DNA of 64,000 nt. Source: VRUE01 sp963704515. GTDB lineage: Bacteria > Actinomycetota > Thermoleophilia > Solirubrobacterales > 70-9. Each line of letters opens with the position of its first letter. Within the stretch, counting starts at the first letter, position 1. The notes beneath the pieces were generated by a model. That model saw nothing but the letters and a program-made list of their open reading frames with translations. It made no database searches and was not told the origin of the DNA. The translations under genes and the position numbers were made by a program. The stretch spans positions 2,480,001 to 2,544,000 of the forward strand of contig OY969913.1 of NCBI GenBank assembly GCA_963704515.1, read 5' to 3'. This document shows, one piece after another, positions 43,467-54,401 of this stretch.

Positions 43467-44621
43467 TCAGTAGCTGACGTTGGCTTGCAGCCAATCGGCC
43501 AGGAAGGGCTCAGTGATCCGGTAGGCGCCAGCTTCGCCCCTGACCAGTTCGCGCCTAACCAGCGCCCGGAGAGCCTTCTGCACGTTGGTGGAGGCGGGTA
43601 GGTCATGACGATCCCGATAAGCGCCAGAGAACGGGTGACCCGGCTCGCGGGCGAGCGCGCGCAGAATCTGCTTCTGAACCGCCGACGCCCCGTCCCAGAG
43701 CAGGCTGAAATGGGCGTGCTCTGAACGCAGCACCGCGGCCAGGGCACGCTTCAGGCGCTCTTCGGTCGCCGTCTCGCCAGCGGGCGTCTGCTCCCAAAGG
43801 AAGTAGCAAAGCTCCTGCGTGGCGTACGGATGACCGCCGGTGCTGCCGAGGACCCGATCGACCACCGCGGCGTCTACCTCCTTGCCGCCGGCCCGGAAGC
43901 GCTCGACGATGAAGGCGGTAAACGGCTCCGGTGGGATGGTCCCCAACTCGATTGACTTGGCGCTGCGCCAGAAAGGCTCATTGGCGTCGCTGAAGATCCG
44001 CTCCATGACGTGCTGCTTGCTGCCCAGATATACGTGCGCGACCTCGGGCTGTCGTTGGAAAACCGATCGCAGGAGCTTGGGCAGGCCGGGATCGATCGCG
44101 ACGATCTCCTGGAACTCGTCAATCACAAGCGCGGTGGGCCGGCCGCGTGCGCTGCCCAGCTCGGCCGGAAGCTCTAGCAGCCGCTCGAGCGTGGCGTCGA
44201 TCTCGGGACCTTTTTGGCCGACTCCGAAGCCAAACGAGAAGGCGCCGCTCTCGGGATTGACGTTGATTGCCGGCTGCACCCGAAGGCCCCGAAACGGCGC
44301 CAGCGCTTTCTCCCTCACCCGCTCCAGCGGCGAGGCGATCTCCTCGAAGATCGATTTCGCCAGCGCCGCCGCCAGGCCCTCCTTGCTCGGGGTGGTCATC
44401 AGATCGACCTGGGCGACCAGCACGCGTTCGGTGGAGAGAGCGTGCGCCGCGCGCCAAACCAGCGATGACTTGCCGTAGCGGCGGGGAGCGTAGATCACGA
44501 GATCCTGGCCGTTGCGGATGTCGCTGGTCAGCTCGGCAAGCTCGCTTTCCCGATCGGCAAATGACTCGTCGAGCGCCAGGGCGCCGAAGCTGAAGGGATT
44601 TTTCGGACTCCGCGGCTTCAT
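43467..44621 (-). CDS. AAA/STAND-type ATPase (archaeal ATPase-like)
   Basis: 384 residues. Walker A is APRRYGKSSL (Lys51), Walker B ALVIDEFQEI, followed by a conserved GSKQHVMERIF. The C-terminal ~90 residues look like a winged helix (VQKQILRALAREPGHPFSGAYRDRHDLPASTNVQKALRALVRRELV). This order matches the archaeal-ATPase/PF01637 group, whose bacterial members are often orphan and of unknown role. Four ATAC-N6-GTAT repeats lie directly upstream of its ATG, between it and the acyl-CoA synthetase gene, and could be sites for its own winged helix. No toxin, nuclease or TIR domain is attached. Confidence 0.75.
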   Translation of the reverse strand: MKPRSPKNPFSFGALALDESFADRESELAELTSDIRNGQDLVIYAPRRYGKSSLVWRAAHALSTERVLVAQVDLMTTPSKEGLAAALAKSIFEEIASPLERVREKALAPFRGLRVQPAINVNPESGAFSFGFGVGQKGPEIDATLERLLELPAELGSARGRPTALVIDEFQEIVAIDPGLPKLLRSVFQRQPEVAHVYLGSKQHVMERIFSDANEPFWRSAKSIELGTIPPEPFTAFIVERFRAGGKEVDAAVVDRVLGSTGGHPYATQELCYFLWEQTPAGETATEERLKRALAAVLRSEHAHFSLLWDGASAVQKQILRALAREPGHPFSGAYRDRHDLPASTNVQKALRALVRRELVRGEAGAYRITEPFLADWLQANVSY

Positions 44622-44622
44622 T

Positions 44623-44701
44623 TATACCGCTTCGTATTATACCGCTCAGTATTCACCTGTTTCGCTATCTGTATACCTCTAGGTATTATACTAATAGGTA
44701 T
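44623..44701. repeat. Four ATAC-N6-GTAT repeats in a divergent promoter region
   Basis: Fifteen-bp units begin at 44623, 44638, 44672 and 44687: two abutting pairs with 19 bp between them. Each has the form TATAC-N6-GTAT, itself an imperfect palindrome. They fill most of the AT-rich gap between two divergent genes. Confidence 0.7.
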
Positions 44702-44742
44702 AGACTCTAGCCGGCCCTTCTCCCGTATAAGTCCCCAGCGCG

Positions 44743-46200
44743 ATGAATCTCCCCCCCACAACGAACTTCGTCGAGGACGTGATGGAGCAATCTCCCGCCT
44801 CGCGGCTGGGGATCGTCGCGGTCGATGCCGAGGGTGCGCGGCGGCATTGGTATTTCGGCGAACTGATCGCCTGTTCGGCGGGGCTCTCCGGAGCGTTTGC
44901 GGCTCGGGGCGTCAAGCGCGGGGATGTGGTGATGACGCTGGTCGGCAACCGGATCGAGTGGGTTCTCTCTTTGCTTGCCTGCTGGCGGATGGGGGCGGTG
45001 GCCCTGCCCTGCAGTACGCAGCTGCGCCGGCATGACCTGGCGCTGCGGATCGTCGCCGCCAACCCGGCGCTCTGCGTCGGCGAGGACGCGTTGCTCGCGG
45101 AGCTGCCCGAAGGCGTCGAGACGATGACGATGGACGAGGTCGCGGCCGTGCTCGACGAGGATCGCCCGCAGGAGACACCGGCGGCGGTCGAGCCGATGGA
45201 CGCGGAGGACCCGGCCCTGATCGTCTTCACCTCGGGGACGACCGGGGAGCCGCGCGGGGTCGTGCATGCCTATCGGTATCTGCTGGGCCAGCGAGCGCAG
45301 GCGGAGCACTGGCTCGGCTCGCGCAAGGGGGAGCTGGTCTGGTGCACCACCGCGACCGGCTGGGCGAAGTCGGCGCGCAACGTCTTCCTCGCCCCCTGGC
45401 TGACCGGGGCGGCGGCGGTCATCCACGCCGGGCGCTTCGACCCGGCGGAGCGGCTCGACCTGATCGAGGCGCTCGGGGTGAACGTGCTCTGCCACGCGCC
45501 GACCGAGTACCGGATGCTGGCCAAGCGTGCTGCCCTGCGCCCGCTCCCCTCCCTGCGCCGCATGGTCTCCGCCGGCGAGGCGCTGGAGGCCGGGACGATC
45601 GCCGCCTTCCGCGAGGCGATCGGACTCGAGCCCGCCGACGGCTACGGCCAGACCGAGACCGGCCACATCAGCGGCAACCTCGCCGGCGACGAGGTCAAGC
45701 CGGGCTCGATGGGCCGCCCGCTCCCGGGCTTCGAGACCCGCCTCGTCGAGGGCGAGCTGCAGCTGCGCGTCGCCTCCTCCCCCACCTTCTTCTCGCGCTA
45801 CCTCGACGGCCAGCGCTTCGAGGACGAGTGGTGGCCCACCGGGGACCTGGTCCGCGAAGACGACGACGGCTACCTCTACTTCGAGGGGCGCGACGACGAC
45901 ATCATCCTCTCCTCGGGCTACCGGATCGGGCCCTTCGAGGTCGAGTCCGCCCTGCTCTCCCACCCCGCCGTCGCCGAGGCCGCGGCAGTCGCCGCGCCCG
46001 ACCCCGAGCGCGGCGCCGTGGTCCGCGCGATCGTCGTGCCCCGCAACCGCGCGCCCAGCGAGGAGCTGGCGCGCGAGCTGCAGGAGCACTGCAAGCGCGA
46101 GACCGCCCCCTACAAGTTCCCCCGCATCGTCGAGTTCGCCGCCGAGCTGCCGAAGACGAGCACCGGCAAGCTCAAGCGGGCGGAGCTGCGCGGCGGCTAG
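44743..46200 (+). CDS. AMP-dependent acyl-CoA synthetase
   Basis: 485 residues. Motifs of the adenylating superfamily are clear: P-loop IVFTSGTTGEPRGVVH, the A5 motif ADGYGQTETGH, the hinge region WPTGDLVREDDDGYLYFEGRDDDIILSSGYRIGPFEVE, and the catalytic lysine in STGKLKRAEL. The layout resembles medium-chain acyl-CoA synthetases (ACSM-like). It would feed fatty acids into the oxidation operon 1.4 kb upstream. Promoter TATAAGT lies 10 bases before the ATG. It shares its stop codon with the convergent GGDEF-EAL gene through CTAG. Confidence 0.86.
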   Translation: MNLPPTTNFVEDVMEQSPASRLGIVAVDAEGARRHWYFGELIACSAGLSGAFAARGVKRGDVVMTLVGNRIEWVLSLLACWRMGAVALPCSTQLRRHDLALRIVAANPALCVGEDALLAELPEGVETMTMDEVAAVLDEDRPQETPAAVEPMDAEDPALIVFTSGTTGEPRGVVHAYRYLLGQRAQAEHWLGSRKGELVWCTTATGWAKSARNVFLAPWLTGAAAVIHAGRFDPAERLDLIEALGVNVLCHAPTEYRMLAKRAALRPLPSLRRMVSAGEALEAGTIAAFREAIGLEPADGYGQTETGHISGNLAGDEVKPGSMGRPLPGFETRLVEGELQLRVASSPTFFSRYLDGQRFEDEWWPTGDLVREDDDGYLYFEGRDDDIILSSGYRIGPFEVESALLSHPAVAEAAAVAAPDPERGAVVRAIVVPRNRAPSEELARELQEHCKRETAPYKFPRIVEFAAELPKTSTGKLKRAELRGG

Positions 46201-47600
46201 AGCGCCTCGGCGACGTCGACCGGGCGGCCCAGGTGGTAGCCCTGGGCCATGTCGACGCCGTATTCGCGCAGCATCTCGATCGTCACGTCGTCCTGCACGT
46301 ACTCGGCGATCGTCGTCTTGCCCAGGCCGCGAGCGACCTGGACGATCGCCTGTACGGTGAGCTGGTCGGCGTCGTTGCTGGGCATGTCGCGGACGAAGGA
46401 GCCGTCGATCTTGATCAGGTCGAAGGGGATGCTCTTCAGGTAGTGGAAGGGCCCGAAGCCGGCGCCGTAGTCGTCGATCGCGACCTGGCAGCCGAACTCG
46501 GTGAGCCGGTCGGCGAAGCCGGCCGCCGCTTCGTAGTTGTGGTCGCGGGCCGTCTCGGTGATCTCAAAGGTGCAGCGCGCGGGGTCGGCGTCACCCTCGT
46601 CGAGGCGACGCTCGATGAATTCGAGCACCGAAATGTCGGCGACCGAGGCGCCGGAGAGGTTGACGTGCAGGGAGACCGGCTGTCCCGACTGCTCGCGCGC
46701 CGCGAGCAGTTCCAACGCCTGAACCACCACCCAGCGGTCGAGCTCCTGGACCATGCCGGAGCGCTCGGCCGCCTCGATGAACGAGGCCGCCGGCAGCAGC
46801 GCCCCGTCGTCGTCGGTCATCCGCAGCAGCAGCTCGTAGCGCTCGACCCCACCTGAGGCGAGGTCGCGGATCGGCTGCGTGTGGAGGCTGAGTCGATCAT
46901 GAGTGATCGCGTCGCGGATGCGGGCGCTGGTCGTCTGCCGGCGCCGCTGCTGGCGTTTGGGCTCCTCGGGGTCCTGGAAGAGCGCGATCTGGTTGCGCCC
47001 CTCCTCCTTGGCCCGGTACATCGCCTGGTCGGCGGCAAGCAGCACCGCCTCGGCCCCGACGCCGCGCTCGCCGCCGAACATCGTGATCCCGACGCTGATC
47101 GTCGCGGTCGCGTCCTCGGGCTGGGACGAGGCGCTCTCCGCCACCTGGGCGCGCAGGTCCTCGCCCAGCTGCATGGCCCCGGCGGTGTCGGTCTGCGGCA
47201 TCAGCACGGCGAACTCGTCGCCCGAGAGGCGGGCGACGATGTCGGTGGTCCGCATCCGCTCGCGCATGATCCCGGCGATGCGGCGGATCAGCTGATCCCC
47301 GGCGTGGTGGCCGAGCGAGTCGTTGACCGCCTTCAGCCCGTCGATGTCGATGATCATCACCGCGCCCTGACCGCCGTAACGGGCGCTGAAGGAGACGTAC
47401 TGGTCGAGCTCAGCGCGGAAGCGGCGCCGGTCGAGCAGTCCGGTGAGCGAGTCGTGGTCGGCGATGTAGCGGAGCTGGGCCTCGGTTTTCTCCGCCTTGG
47501 CGAGCGCCTCCTCGACCACGCGACGATCCTGCGGCTCGAGCTTGGCGAGCACCGCCTCGATCGCCGGATCGCTCGGTTTCGGTAGCTCGTCGCGCGTCAC
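46197..47600 (-). CDS. GGDEF-EAL cyclic-di-GMP enzyme
   Basis: 467 residues with no membrane segment. A short helical N-terminus (about 1-45) precedes a GGDEF domain whose signature is SGDEF at 126-130 (ARLSGDEFAVL), a form still active in some enzymes. The EAL domain (about 225-465) has ELL at 256-258 in place of EAL, DDYGAGFGPFHYLKSIPFDLIKIDGSFV, and YHLGRPV at the end. Synthesis, hydrolysis or both are possible; the altered signatures make prediction unsafe. GTG start 6 bases after TAACTT. It is convergent with the acyl-CoA synthetase and divergent from the DUF255 gene. It could link c-di-GMP to polysaccharide output, by inference only. Confidence 0.85.
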   Translation of the reverse strand: MTRDELPKPSDPAIEAVLAKLEPQDRRVVEEALAKAEKTEAQLRYIADHDSLTGLLDRRRFRAELDQYVSFSARYGGQGAVMIIDIDGLKAVNDSLGHHAGDQLIRRIAGIMRERMRTTDIVARLSGDEFAVLMPQTDTAGAMQLGEDLRAQVAESASSQPEDATATISVGITMFGGERGVGAEAVLLAADQAMYRAKEEGRNQIALFQDPEEPKRQQRRRQTTSARIRDAITHDRLSLHTQPIRDLASGGVERYELLLRMTDDDGALLPAASFIEAAERSGMVQELDRWVVVQALELLAAREQSGQPVSLHVNLSGASVADISVLEFIERRLDEGDADPARCTFEITETARDHNYEAAAGFADRLTEFGCQVAIDDYGAGFGPFHYLKSIPFDLIKIDGSFVRDMPSNDADQLTVQAIVQVARGLGKTTIAEYVQDDVTIEMLREYGVDMAQGYHLGRPVDVAEAL

Positions 47601-47660
47601 CCGTCGAAGTTAGACCTTTCCGCGGCGGTTCGGATCGGCGCCCAGGCATGGGGGGCTCGA

Positions 47661-47694
47661 ATCGGTACGAATTTCAGCTACCGATCGGTGCGAA
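47661..47694. promoter_or_regulatory. ATCGGTA inverted and direct repeats upstream of the DUF255 gene
   Basis: ATCGGTA (47661-47667) is mirrored by TACCGAT (47679-47685), and ATCGGTGCGAA (47684-47694) repeats ATCGGTACGAA (47661-47671). They lie midway in the 130-bp divergent gap to the GGDEF-EAL gene, a good place for a regulator site. Confidence 0.4.
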
Positions 47695-47718
47695 AAGTTG
47701 GCCCACTCGGAGCGCGGG

Positions 47719-47730
47719 TAGGGTGACCGA
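47719..47730 (+). promoter_or_regulatory. Leaderless promoter -10 box of the DUF255 gene
   Basis: TAGGGT at 47719-47724, six bases, ATG 47731. Confidence 0.45.
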
Positions 47731-49695
<1,965 letters not shown>

Positions 49696-49716
49696 CGGCC
49701 GTCGACCGCCTCTGAT

Positions 49717-52170
49717 ATGGATGCAAGGTCGGTGAAGGGTTCCTATTTCACGTTCGCTTCCGGCCGCCGTGCCAAGTGGATCGTCTTCGCGGTCTGGTTC
49801 CTGGCGATCTTCATCGCCGCCGGTCCGGCCAACCTGCCGAAGAAGTTCGAAGACGCCGAAAGCAACGAGGCGACCTCCTATCTGCCCGGCAGCGCCGAAT
49901 CGACCGCGGCGCTGAACGCGACGGAGTCGCTGCAGAAGGGCGAAATCGCCCCCGCGGTGATCATCTTCCGGCGCGAGTCGGGCCTCACGGCCGCCGACCG
50001 CAAGACGATCGTCGAAGACGTCGACAGGATGGCCGGCAAGCGCTTCCCCGGCGTGGCCCCCGACGGCGCCACCGCGGTCGACGGTGGCAAGGGCCACGCC
50101 CCCGCGCCTCCCGAGGAAAAGGGACTGCCGTCGGAATGCGGCAGCCCGACAACCACCGTGCCGGGTCAGCCCTCGGGCTACGCGCCCTTCGTCGGACCGA
50201 CCTGCTCGCGGGACGGCAAGGCGGCGATCGTCAACGCCTACATCAAAGGCAACGGGGAGGGCGAACGGATCGTCAACCCGGTCAAGTACTGGCGCGAACA
50301 GGTTTCCAGCGAAGCGGGCGGCCTGGAAGTGAAGATCACCGGCGGCGCCGGGTTCTCGGCCGACGCGATCGAAGTCTTCGAAGGGATCAACGGGACGCTG
50401 CTGCTGGCCGCGGTAAGCCTGGTGATCTTCCTGCTGATCGCGATCTACCGCTCGCCGATGTTCTTCCTGATCCCGCTCGCCGCGGTGCTCTTCGCCGAGA
50501 CGCTCTCGCGCTCGCTCGGCTACGGGCTGACCGAGCTCGGGGTGACGGTCAACGGGCAGTCGAGCTCGATCATGTCGGTGCTCGTCCTCGGCGCCGGCAC
50601 CGACTACGCCCTGCTGCTCGTATCCCGCTACCGCGAGGAGCTGCACCACACCGTCGACAAGCACGAGGCGATGCGGACCGCGCTGGCCTCGGCCGGGCCG
50701 GCGATCTTCGCCTCGGCGGCGACGGTGATCGCGGCGCTCTTCTGCCTGCTGCTGGCCAAGGTCAACGGCACCGCCGGCCTGGGACCGATCGCGGCGATGG
50801 GGATCGCCTGCGCGGCGCTCTCGATGCTGACCCTGCTGCCGGCCCTGCTGACGATCTTCGGCCGCCGCGCCTTCTGGCCCTTCGTCCCGCACACGCCGGA
50901 AACCGCTCCGCAGGCCGGCGCGATCTCCGAGCGGGCACGCGCCAAGATCGTCGATGGCAGCTCCCTCGGCGGCTTGGTCCGGGTCGTCCTGGCAGGCCTG
51001 CTCGTCCTGATCTTGCTGCCGCTCGTCCTGCTCAACTGGCTGCTGCGCATTCTCAGCCGCCACCGCATCCCCTCGCTGATCGTCGGCCCGCTCGACCGCG
51101 CGGTCTTCACCCCGTATGAGATGCGCCGACGCGAGCGCGAGCACGCCGCCGACGCCACCCACGGCTTCTGGGCGAGGATCGGGGAGCGGGTCGCGATCTC
51201 CCCGCGCCGGGTGATGGGCGGCTCGATCGCCCTGCTGCTCGTCCTCTGCTGCGGCCTCGCCTTCTTCTCGACCGAACTGACCAGCGAAGACACCTACCGC
51301 AGTGAAGTCGAATCGGTCGAAGGCCAGCACCTGCTGAACAAGAGCTTCCCGGCCGGGACCACGGCCCTCACCGACATCGTGATTCCCAACCGCGGCGAAG
51401 TTCCGGCAGTGCGCGCCGCGGTGGCCGGTGTCGACGGAGTCGAGGCCGTCTCCCAGCCGGCGGCCAACGGCCCACCGGGAACTCTCGTGCAGGCGACGCT
51501 CGAACCCAACCCCTACTCGACCGATGCTTTCGACCTGGTCGAGCCGATCCGCAAAGCCGCGCACGGCGTCTCGCCGGAGACGCTCGTCGGCGGCCCGACC
51601 GCGGTCGAATTCGACGTCCGCGACGCCGCGGGATGGGACTCGACCGTGATCCCGCCGATCATCCTGCTCGTCGTCTTCCTGATCCTGGTCGGCCTGCTGC
51701 GCGCCGTGGTCGCGCCGCTGGTCCTGATCGGCACCGTGATCCTCAGCTTCGGGGCGGCGCTCGGCGTCGGCTACTTCGCCTTCAAGTTCATCTTCGACTT
51801 CCCCGGCTCCGACCCCTCGCTGCCGCTCTTCGCCTTCGTCTTCCTGGTCGCGCTGGGCGTCGACTACAACATCTTCCTGATCGCCCGCGCCCGCGAGGAG
51901 ACGATCAAGCACGACTCCAAACAGGGCATCCTGCGCGCCCTCGCGGTGACCGGCGCCGTGATCACCAGCGCCGGCATAGTCCTCGCCGGCACCTTCTCGG
52001 TCCTCGCGGTCCTCCCCCTCACCTTCCTGACCGAGCTCGGCTTCGTGGTCGCCTTCGGCGTCCTGCTCGACACCTTCCTCGTCCGCAGCGTTCTGGTTCC
52101 GGCGATCGCCCTGACGCTGGGTGACCGCTTCTGGTGGCCATCGGCCCTTTCGCGCGAGGGACCCCGCTAG
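49717..52170 (+). CDS. MMPL-family RND transporter
   Basis: 817 residues with the MMPL plan: one membrane helix, a large periplasmic loop (about 40-215), five to six helices including VLGAGTDYALLLVSRYREEL (the Asp-Tyr pair of helix 4), a cytoplasmic stretch, a second helix, a second loop (about 525-640), and the last helix set with FVFLVALGVDYNIFLIARAREE. Such proteins move lipids or glycolipids out across the membrane using the proton gradient. It may export a lipid or polymer made here, but substrate cannot be read from sequence. It shares its stop codon with glnA through CTAG. Confidence 0.9.
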   Translation: MDARSVKGSYFTFASGRRAKWIVFAVWFLAIFIAAGPANLPKKFEDAESNEATSYLPGSAESTAALNATESLQKGEIAPAVIIFRRESGLTAADRKTIVEDVDRMAGKRFPGVAPDGATAVDGGKGHAPAPPEEKGLPSECGSPTTTVPGQPSGYAPFVGPTCSRDGKAAIVNAYIKGNGEGERIVNPVKYWREQVSSEAGGLEVKITGGAGFSADAIEVFEGINGTLLLAAVSLVIFLLIAIYRSPMFFLIPLAAVLFAETLSRSLGYGLTELGVTVNGQSSSIMSVLVLGAGTDYALLLVSRYREELHHTVDKHEAMRTALASAGPAIFASAATVIAALFCLLLAKVNGTAGLGPIAAMGIACAALSMLTLLPALLTIFGRRAFWPFVPHTPETAPQAGAISERARAKIVDGSSLGGLVRVVLAGLLVLILLPLVLLNWLLRILSRHRIPSLIVGPLDRAVFTPYEMRRREREHAADATHGFWARIGERVAISPRRVMGGSIALLLVLCCGLAFFSTELTSEDTYRSEVESVEGQHLLNKSFPAGTTALTDIVIPNRGEVPAVRAAVAGVDGVEAVSQPAANGPPGTLVQATLEPNPYSTDAFDLVEPIRKAAHGVSPETLVGGPTAVEFDVRDAAGWDSTVIPPIILLVVFLILVGLLRAVVAPLVLIGTVILSFGAALGVGYFAFKFIFDFPGSDPSLPLFAFVFLVALGVDYNIFLIARAREETIKHDSKQGILRALAVTGAVITSAGIVLAGTFSVLAVLPLTFLTELGFVVAFGVLLDTFLVRSVLVPAIALTLGDRFWWPSALSREGPR

Positions 52171-53519
52171 AGAACCGGCAGGAACTGCTCGATCTCGAAC
52201 GGCGTCACCTGGACGCGGTACTCGTCCCACTCCTGCCGCTTGATCTCGACGAAGCGGCGGAAGGTGTGCTCGCCGAGCGTGCGCAGCACCAACTCGGACT
52301 CGGCCGCCACCTCGATCGCCTCGCCGAGCGTCTCCGGCAGCTGCTCGATCCCCTGGTGGGAGAGCTCCTCCTGGGAGAGGTGGTAGAGGTTCTGCTCCAT
52401 CGGCTCGGGCAGCTCGTAGCCCTTCTCGATCCCTTCGAGGCCGGCCTGCAGCATGCCGGCGAAGCAGAGGTAGGGGTTGCAGGCCGGGTCCGGGCAGCGC
52501 AGCTCGGCTCGGGTCGCGCCCTCCTTGCCGGGGTGGTAGAGCGGCACCCGGATCAGCGCCGAGCGGTTGCGCCGCGACCAGGCGAGGTAGACCGGCGCCT
52601 CGTAGCCGGGCACCAGCCGCTTGTAGGAGTTGACCCACTGGGCGAAGAGCGGCGAGATCTCGCGCGCGTGCTTGAGCTGGCCGGCGATGAAGGCCTTCGC
52701 CGTCGGCGAGAGGTAGTACTGGTCATCGGGGTCGAAGAAGGCGTTCTTGCCGTCCTTGGTCAGCGACTGGTGGACGTGCATCCCCGATCCGTTCTCGCCG
52801 AAGAGCGGCTTCGGCATGAAGGTCGCGTGCCAGCCGTACTTCATCGCGTACTCCTTGACGACGATCCGGTAGGTCATGCAGTCGTCGGCCATCGCCAGCG
52901 CGTTCTTGTAGCGCATGTCGACCTCGTGCTGGGAGGGCCCGACCTCGTGGTGGGTGTACTCGACGTGGATGCCCATCTTCTCCAGGGCGAGCACGGTGTC
53001 GCGGCGCACGTCGGAGCCGGCGTCGAGCGTGGTCAGGTCAAAGTAGCCGCCCTCGTCGAGCACCTCGGGCACGCCGCCCTCCGGCCTGGCCGAGCGAAAG
53101 TAGAAGAACTCGAGCTCGGGGCCGATGTTGAAGGTATCGAAGCCCATGTCCTCGGCCCGTTTCAGCGCCCGCTTCATGATCCAGCGAGGGTCCCCCTCGT
53201 AGGGTTCGCCGCCGGGTACCTGGATGTCGCAGAACATCCTCGCCACCGCGTTTTCTCCCTCCGGCCGCCAGGGGATCAGGGCGAAGGTCGAGGGGTCGGG
53301 CATGGCGATCATGTCGGACTCCTCGATCGGGTTGAATCCGGTGATCGAGGACCCGTCGAAGCCCATCCCGCCTTCGAAGGCGTCCTCCAGTTCCGCGGCG
53401 TTGATCGAGAAGCTCTTCAGCTGACCGAGCACGTCGGTGAACCAGAGCCGCACGAAGCGCACGTCTGCGTCCTTGACGATCTGAACGACGTCGGCGGCAC
53501 TCTTCGGTTGGTCTGCCAT
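52167..53519 (-). CDS. glnA: Type I glutamine synthetase
   Basis: 450 residues. Conserved parts include the N-terminal EGGMGFDGSSITGF, the metal and substrate site GPELEFFYF with HHEVGPSQHEVD, NGSGMHVHQSL, and the arginine loop NRSALIRVP. The segment after the active site, EQNLYHLSQEELSHQGIEQLP, resembles the GSI-alpha group rather than the adenylylated GSI-beta one, so control is more likely by feedback than by adenylylation. The ATG follows AGGAGG. It is convergent with the MMPL gene and shares CTAG as stop. Confidence 0.92.
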   Translation of the reverse strand: MADQPKSAADVVQIVKDADVRFVRLWFTDVLGQLKSFSINAAELEDAFEGGMGFDGSSITGFNPIEESDMIAMPDPSTFALIPWRPEGENAVARMFCDIQVPGGEPYEGDPRWIMKRALKRAEDMGFDTFNIGPELEFFYFRSARPEGGVPEVLDEGGYFDLTTLDAGSDVRRDTVLALEKMGIHVEYTHHEVGPSQHEVDMRYKNALAMADDCMTYRIVVKEYAMKYGWHATFMPKPLFGENGSGMHVHQSLTKDGKNAFFDPDDQYYLSPTAKAFIAGQLKHAREISPLFAQWVNSYKRLVPGYEAPVYLAWSRRNRSALIRVPLYHPGKEGATRAELRCPDPACNPYLCFAGMLQAGLEGIEKGYELPEPMEQNLYHLSQEELSHQGIEQLPETLGEAIEVAAESELVLRTLGEHTFRRFVEIKRQEWDEYRVQVTPFEIEQFLPVL

Positions 53520-53623
53520 TCCTGCCTCCTGGGGACTCGTGAGCGACTGCAGTCTGAACCAAAAGGACTAGCCGCGACGTATCGCGGGTACAAGCGCCTT
53601 GCACGACGACCGAAAAGCAGGTA

Positions 53624-53644
53624 TAACTTACCAGACGTAAGTTA
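53624..53644. promoter_or_regulatory. 21-bp palindrome between glnA and the AhpD-like gene
   Basis: TAACTTAC (53624-53631) and GTAAGTTA (53637-53644) pair perfectly around CAGAC. A second inverted pair, GTGGC (53645-53649) and GCCAC (53666-53670), abuts it. Position suits an operator for either divergent gene. Confidence 0.6.
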
Positions 53645-53681
53645 GTGGCTAAAAGTAAAGTTAAGGCCACGTAAAGGCTCT

Positions 53682-54290
53682 ATGAAGCGGAATTCCCCGA
53701 TCGGAGCCGGAGGCGGATGCAACGTGACAGTTAAAACAGACGTGAGCAGATTCCAGATCCACGACGAGTTGACGGCCCCCGACGAGAGCGCTCCCCTGAT
53801 CAAAACGATCCAGGCCACGGGCGGCGCGGTCACCAAGTTCGTCGGCGTGCTCGCCGGCGCCCCCGCCGTGCTGCGCGCCTACACCCGGATGCGCTCGGAG
53901 CTGCGCGGCGGCGTCCTGCCGCGGTCCAGCCGCGAGCGGATCGCCCTGGCGGTCGCCGAGTACCGCGAGGACAGCTACAGCATCGCCCAGCACGCGAAGT
54001 CGGCGCGCAGCGCCGGCCTCGGCCTGGACGAGGTCTCGCGGGCCCGCAGCTTCACCTCGAACGACCCCAAGGAGGCAGCGCTCCTCGCCTACCTGCGCAG
54101 CGCGCTCGATTCCAACGGCCACCCCCCGCTCCACCTCCACGAGGAGGCGCGGGAGATCGGCTGGACGGACGAGGAGCTGCTGGAGGCGGTCGCCCACCTG
54201 GCGCTGAACGAGTTCCAGAGCCTGATCGCCGGGGCGGCGGAGTTGCCCAAAGACCAGAGCGGTCCGCGGGTTCTTCCCTCGGTTGCGTAG
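53682..54290 (+). CDS. Carboxymuconolactone-decarboxylase/AhpD-like protein lacking the CxxC
   Basis: 202 residues. The core IALAVAEYREDSYSIAQHAKSARSAGL aligns with the AhpD-fold motif E-x-CxxC-xxxH, but both cysteines are serine here (DSYSIAQH), so thiol peroxidase activity is unlikely. The histidine and surrounding helix pattern remain. The C-terminal part (DEELLEAVAHLALNEFQSLIAGAA) is typical. It follows a 21-bp palindrome and lies opposite glnA. Regulatory or non-redox role is inferred. Start ATG 53682; ATG-proximal sequence is AT-rich compared with neighbours. Confidence 0.75.
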   Translation: MKRNSPIGAGGGCNVTVKTDVSRFQIHDELTAPDESAPLIKTIQATGGAVTKFVGVLAGAPAVLRAYTRMRSELRGGVLPRSSRERIALAVAEYREDSYSIAQHAKSARSAGLGLDEVSRARSFTSNDPKEAALLAYLRSALDSNGHPPLHLHEEAREIGWTDEELLEAVAHLALNEFQSLIAGAAELPKDQSGPRVLPSVA

Positions 54291-54295
54291 GGGTC

Positions 54296-54363
54296 GTCGG
54301 GAGCCCCTCCCAAAAACGCTCGGCGGGAGCCTCGCTGGAGTGTTTTTGGGAGGGGCTCCCGAC
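54296..54363. terminator. Large bidirectional hairpin between convergent genes (type A, second copy)
   Basis: A perfect 22-bp stem (left 54296-54317, right 54342-54363) with a 24-nt loop. The loop ends CGCTGGAGT, and the arm core CCCCTCCC with A-rich top matches the hairpin at 43363-43436. It also separates convergent genes. Confidence 0.78.
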
Positions 54364-54401
54364 GCCCTTCCCAGGGTCGAGAAGCCCGTCCGCTTCTTGC
54401 T

